From the NCBI GenBank assembly GCA_036666555.1, contig JAVWVS010000009.1:1-64000 (forward strand): a DNA stretch of 64,000 nucleotides. The letters are read 5' to 3'. The notes beneath the pieces were generated by a model. That model made no database searches. It was not told the DNA's origin and saw nothing but the letters and a program-made list of their open reading frames with translations. The DNA is from UMGS1251 sp036666555 (GTDB taxonomy: Bacteria; Bacillota; Clostridia; Lachnospirales; Lachnospiraceae). The position numbers were made by a program, and so were the translations under genes. Shown one piece after another: positions 61,595-64,000 of this stretch (position 1 is the stretch's first letter; every line of letters starts with the position of its first letter).

Positions 61595-62773
61595 ATGGAT
61601 AAAGTAATCTATTTAGATAATGCGGCAACGACAAAAACAGCACCGGAAGTGGTGGAAGCTATGCTTCCTTATTTTACGGAAAACTTTGGGAATCCATCCA
61701 GTGTGTATGGATTTGCCTCTAAGAATAAAGAAGTAATTGCAAAACAAAGAGATATTATTGCAGATGCCCTTGGTGCAAAACCGGAGGAAATCTATTTTAC
61801 AGCAGGCGGTTCTGAATCTGATAACTGGGCACTGAAAGCAACAGCAGAAGCATATGCCAATAAGGGAAATCATATTATTACAACGAAGATAGAGCATCAT
61901 GCCATTCTTCACACCGGGGACTATCTAAAAGGCAGAGGATATGAAGTCACCTATTTGGATGTAGATGAAAAAGGTCTTGTGAACTTAGAAGAACTAAAAG
62001 CAGCCATTCGTCCTACGACCATATTGATTTCAGTAATGTTTGCCAATAATGAAATCGGAACCATAGAACCCATCAAAGAAATCGGTGCCATTGCCCATGA
62101 ACAAGGAATTTTATTTCATACAGATGCCGTGCAGGCCTTTGGACAGGTACCCATTGATGTAGAGGAATGTCATATTGATATGCTAAGTGCCAGCGGTCAC
62201 AAATTAAATGGGCCCAAAGGCATCGGATTCTTATACATTCGAAAAGGAGTGAAAATCGGTTCCTTCGTACATGGTGGTGCACAAGAGCGAAAACGGCGTG
62301 CCGGAACGGAAAATGTGCCGGGTATTGTAGGACTGGGCACTGCGGTGGCACGTGCCATGAACAGTATGGAAGAACGTACTCAAAAAGAAGTACAACTGCG
62401 AGATTATCTGATGCAACGGGTCTTGACCGAGATTCCATATAGTCGTTTAAACGGACATGAAACCACCCGACTACCCAACAATGCAAACTTTTGTTTCCGT
62501 TTTGTAGAGGGCGAATCCCTTTTGATCATGTTAGATATGAAGGGCATCTGCGGTTCCAGCGGTTCGGCATGTACTTCCGGTTCTTTGGATCCCTCCCATG
62601 TACTTTTGGCGATTGGCTTGCCTCATGAGATTGCACACGGATCGTTAAGACTGACACTCAATGAAGAAATCACCAAAGGAGACATTGATTATGTGGTAGA
62701 GGAATTGAAAAAAATTGTAGCGCATTTAAGGGACATGTCACCGTTATACGAAGATTTCATAAAAAAACAATAA
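61595..62773 (+). CDS. iscS: Cysteine desulfurase
   Basis: The 392-residue PLP enzyme takes sulfur from cysteine for Fe-S clusters and tRNA thiolation. It starts VIYLDNAATTKTAPEVVEAM; the PLP Lys203 is in SASGHKLNGPKG and the active Cys326 in SGSACTSGSLDPSHV. The start is the ATG at 61595 after TAGGAGGG; the longer frame overlaps iscR. It is the group I NifS/IscS type. Confidence 0.96.
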   Translation: MDKVIYLDNAATTKTAPEVVEAMLPYFTENFGNPSSVYGFASKNKEVIAKQRDIIADALGAKPEEIYFTAGGSESDNWALKATAEAYANKGNHIITTKIEHHAILHTGDYLKGRGYEVTYLDVDEKGLVNLEELKAAIRPTTILISVMFANNEIGTIEPIKEIGAIAHEQGILFHTDAVQAFGQVPIDVEECHIDMLSASGHKLNGPKGIGFLYIRKGVKIGSFVHGGAQERKRRAGTENVPGIVGLGTAVARAMNSMEERTQKEVQLRDYLMQRVLTEIPYSRLNGHETTRLPNNANFCFRFVEGESLLIMLDMKGICGSSGSACTSGSLDPSHVLLAIGLPHEIAHGSLRLTLNEEITKGDIDYVVEELKKIVAHLRDMSPLYEDFIKKQ

Positions 62774-62801
62774 GCGAAACGAAAAAATAGGAGGATACAA
62801 C

Positions 62802-63245
62802 ATGTACTCAGAAAAAGTCATGGATCATTTTCAGAATCCACGAAATGTAGGAGAAATAGAAAACGCCAGTGGGGTAGGAACTGTTGGCAATGCAAAATGT
62901 GGAGATATTATGCGGATTTACTTGGATATTGATGATAATCAGATTATCCAGGATGTCAAATTCAAAACATTTGGATGTGGTGCGGCCGTTGCCACAAGCA
63001 GTATGGCAACGGAATTAGTGAAAGGAAAACATATTCAGCAAGCGCTGGAAATCACCAATAAAGCGGTGATGGAAGCCTTAGACGGACTGCCACCGGTAAA
63101 AGTACATTGCTCATTATTGGCAGAAGAAGCCATTCATGCAGCACTTTGGGATTATGCTGAAAAACATGAGATTAAGATTGAAGGGTTAACAAAACCAAAA
63201 TCAGACATTCATGAAGGTGAAGAAGCAGAAGAAGAGGAATATTAA
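62802..63245 (+). CDS. iscU: Iron-sulfur cluster assembly scaffold IscU/NifU
   Basis: The 147-residue scaffold holds three cluster ligands, Cys33 (NAKCGD, with Asp35), Cys59 (TFGCGAAVATSS) and Cys103 (KVHCSLLAEEAI). It begins MYSEKVMDHFQNPRNVGEIE, the IscU signature. The acidic C-terminus (GEEAEEEEY) is variable. It receives sulfur from the desulfurase encoded just upstream. Confidence 0.96.
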   Translation: MYSEKVMDHFQNPRNVGEIENASGVGTVGNAKCGDIMRIYLDIDDNQIIQDVKFKTFGCGAAVATSSMATELVKGKHIQQALEITNKAVMEALDGLPPVKVHCSLLAEEAIHAALWDYAEKHEIKIEGLTKPKSDIHEGEEAEEEEY

Positions 63246-63263
63246 ACAGGTAGAGGGACATAC

Positions 63264-64000
63264 ATGGACAAGAAGAAAGTAGTAGTGGGAATGTCCGGTG
63301 GAGTAGATTCTTCCGTGGCGGCGTATTTGCTAAAAAAGCAGGGCTATGACGTCATTGGAGTCACCATGCAGATATGGCAGGAAGACACACAGGCGGTACA
63401 AGAGGAAAATGGCGGATGCTGTGGATTAAGTGCCGTAGAGGATGCCAGAAGAGTTGCCAATGATCTGGATATTCCTTATTATGTAATGAATTTTAGAGAA
63501 GCATTTAAAGAACATGTGATTGACTACTTTGTAGAGGAATACCTTCACGGAAAGACACCGAATCCTTGTATTGCCTGCAATCGCTACGTCAAATGGGAAT
63601 CCCTGTTGCAGAGAAGCCTGGCAATCGGAGCAGATTACATTGCTACCGGACATTATGCAAGAGTGGTGACACTGCCAAATGGAAGAGTCAGCTTGAAGAC
63701 CTCTAAAACTTCTGCAAAGGATCAGACTTATGCACTTTATAATCTGACACAGGAACAATTAAGACGCACACTCATGCCGGTAGGCGAATATACCAAAGAG
63801 GAGATTCGCCAAATCGCTGAAGAAATTTCTCTGCGGGTAGCTCATAAACCGGACAGCCAGGATATTTGTTTTGTACCCCATGGAGATTACGCCTCTTTTA
63901 TCGAAGAGACAGCCAAGGTGACCATACCGGAAGGAAATTTTGTCACCGAAGACGGCACCATTGTAGGACGGCATAAAGGAATCACACATTATACCGTAGG
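63264..64000 (+). CDS. mnmA: tRNA-specific 2-thiouridylase MnmA (3' truncated)
   Basis: The 245 residues present come from the N-terminal two thirds; the window ends inside the gene. The PP-loop GMSGGVDSSVAAYLL, the catalytic cysteine motif NPCIACNRYVKW, ATGHYARV and KDQTYALYNL are seen, as is the second Cys in PDSQDICFVP. MnmA thiolates U34 of tRNAs for Lys, Glu and Gln using sulfur passed from IscS, which explains the operon context. Confidence 0.97.
   Translation, partial: MDKKKVVVGMSGGVDSSVAAYLLKKQGYDVIGVTMQIWQEDTQAVQEENGGCCGLSAVEDARRVANDLDIPYYVMNFREAFKEHVIDYFVEEYLHGKTPNPCIACNRYVKWESLLQRSLAIGADYIATGHYARVVTLPNGRVSLKTSKTSAKDQTYALYNLTQEQLRRTLMPVGEYTKEEIRQIAEEISLRVAHKPDSQDICFVPHGDYASFIEETAKVTIPEGNFVTEDGTIVGRHKGITHYTV

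Overview
The window reads as chromosomal core DNA of a low-GC, Gram-positive anaerobe of the class Clostridia, most likely a Lachnospiraceae. This is inferred from strong AGGAGG ribosome binding sites, the Firmicutes gene orders ylxM-ffh-rpsP-khpA-rimM-trmD, recA-recX-rny-nudix-spoIIM-like and iscR-iscS-iscU-mnmA, a CGAAC-N4-GTTCG LexA box before recA, sporulation-type membrane proteins (SpoIIM-like, SpoVB-like), and a glycine/cysteine-rich small protein of a type I associate with clostridia. I see no prophage, transposase, integrase, rRNA operon or CRISPR array. The genus cannot be decided from the sequence alone. Genes at both edges are cut: a nucleotidyltransferase on the left and mnmA on the right.

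Layout. 1-11.4 kb: partial nucleotidyltransferase, a GGDEF-EAL signalling protein, a short GH2 glycosidase, a CDF metal exporter, a split ThrE-type serine/threonine exporter, a degenerate sirtuin, gltX and a UvrD-type helicase. 11.4-17.6 kb: DUF1292 protein on the minus strand, then a probable transcription unit of lipoprotein sugar-binding protein, catalytically dead-looking GH13 protein, TraX-like protein, DUF5662 protein, histidine phosphatase and trpS, ending in a bidirectional terminator. 17.6-27.6 kb: ABC-F ATPase, patatin, HD phosphohydrolase, MATE exporter, a TruA-like protein with an altered catalytic residue, thioesterase, a patch of small unknown genes (23.5-24.8 kb), DUF3810 protein, GNAT acetyltransferase and an intracellular-type subtilase.

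27.6-39.0 kb: the SRP/ribosome-maturation operon, a convergent MATE gene sitting between trmD and rplS, two signal peptidases flanking the ribosome-assembly GTPase rbgA, then rnhB, yraN, pgeF, mscS, an L25/Ctc gene with an elaborate leader, and tRNA-Thr(CGU). 39.1-42.2 kb is the clearest accessory locus: one AlbA_2/ATPase/winged-helix gene lies between two 81-bp direct repeats. Each repeat encodes the C-terminus of the neighbouring ABC permease, which suggests an insertion that restores the gene it enters. 42.3-53.5 kb: queH, a diguanylate cyclase, argH, asd, ppk, topB, a left-handed beta-helix protein, mgsA and a sodium/solute symporter behind a tandem palindrome. 53.6-64 kb: recA-recX-rny, NUDIX hydrolase, SpoIIM-like protein, an accessory AAA-type ATPase, a SpoVB-like flippase and the iron-sulfur cluster operon.

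Most genes are housekeeping. The items most worth a second look are the repeat-bounded AlbA_2 island, the duplicated glycine/cysteine-rich small protein with its unknown neighbours, the GH13 and sirtuin proteins that lost catalytic motifs, the TruA homologue with Glu for the catalytic Asp, and the leader of the L25/Ctc gene with a small ORF and a decoy Shine-Dalgarno hairpin.
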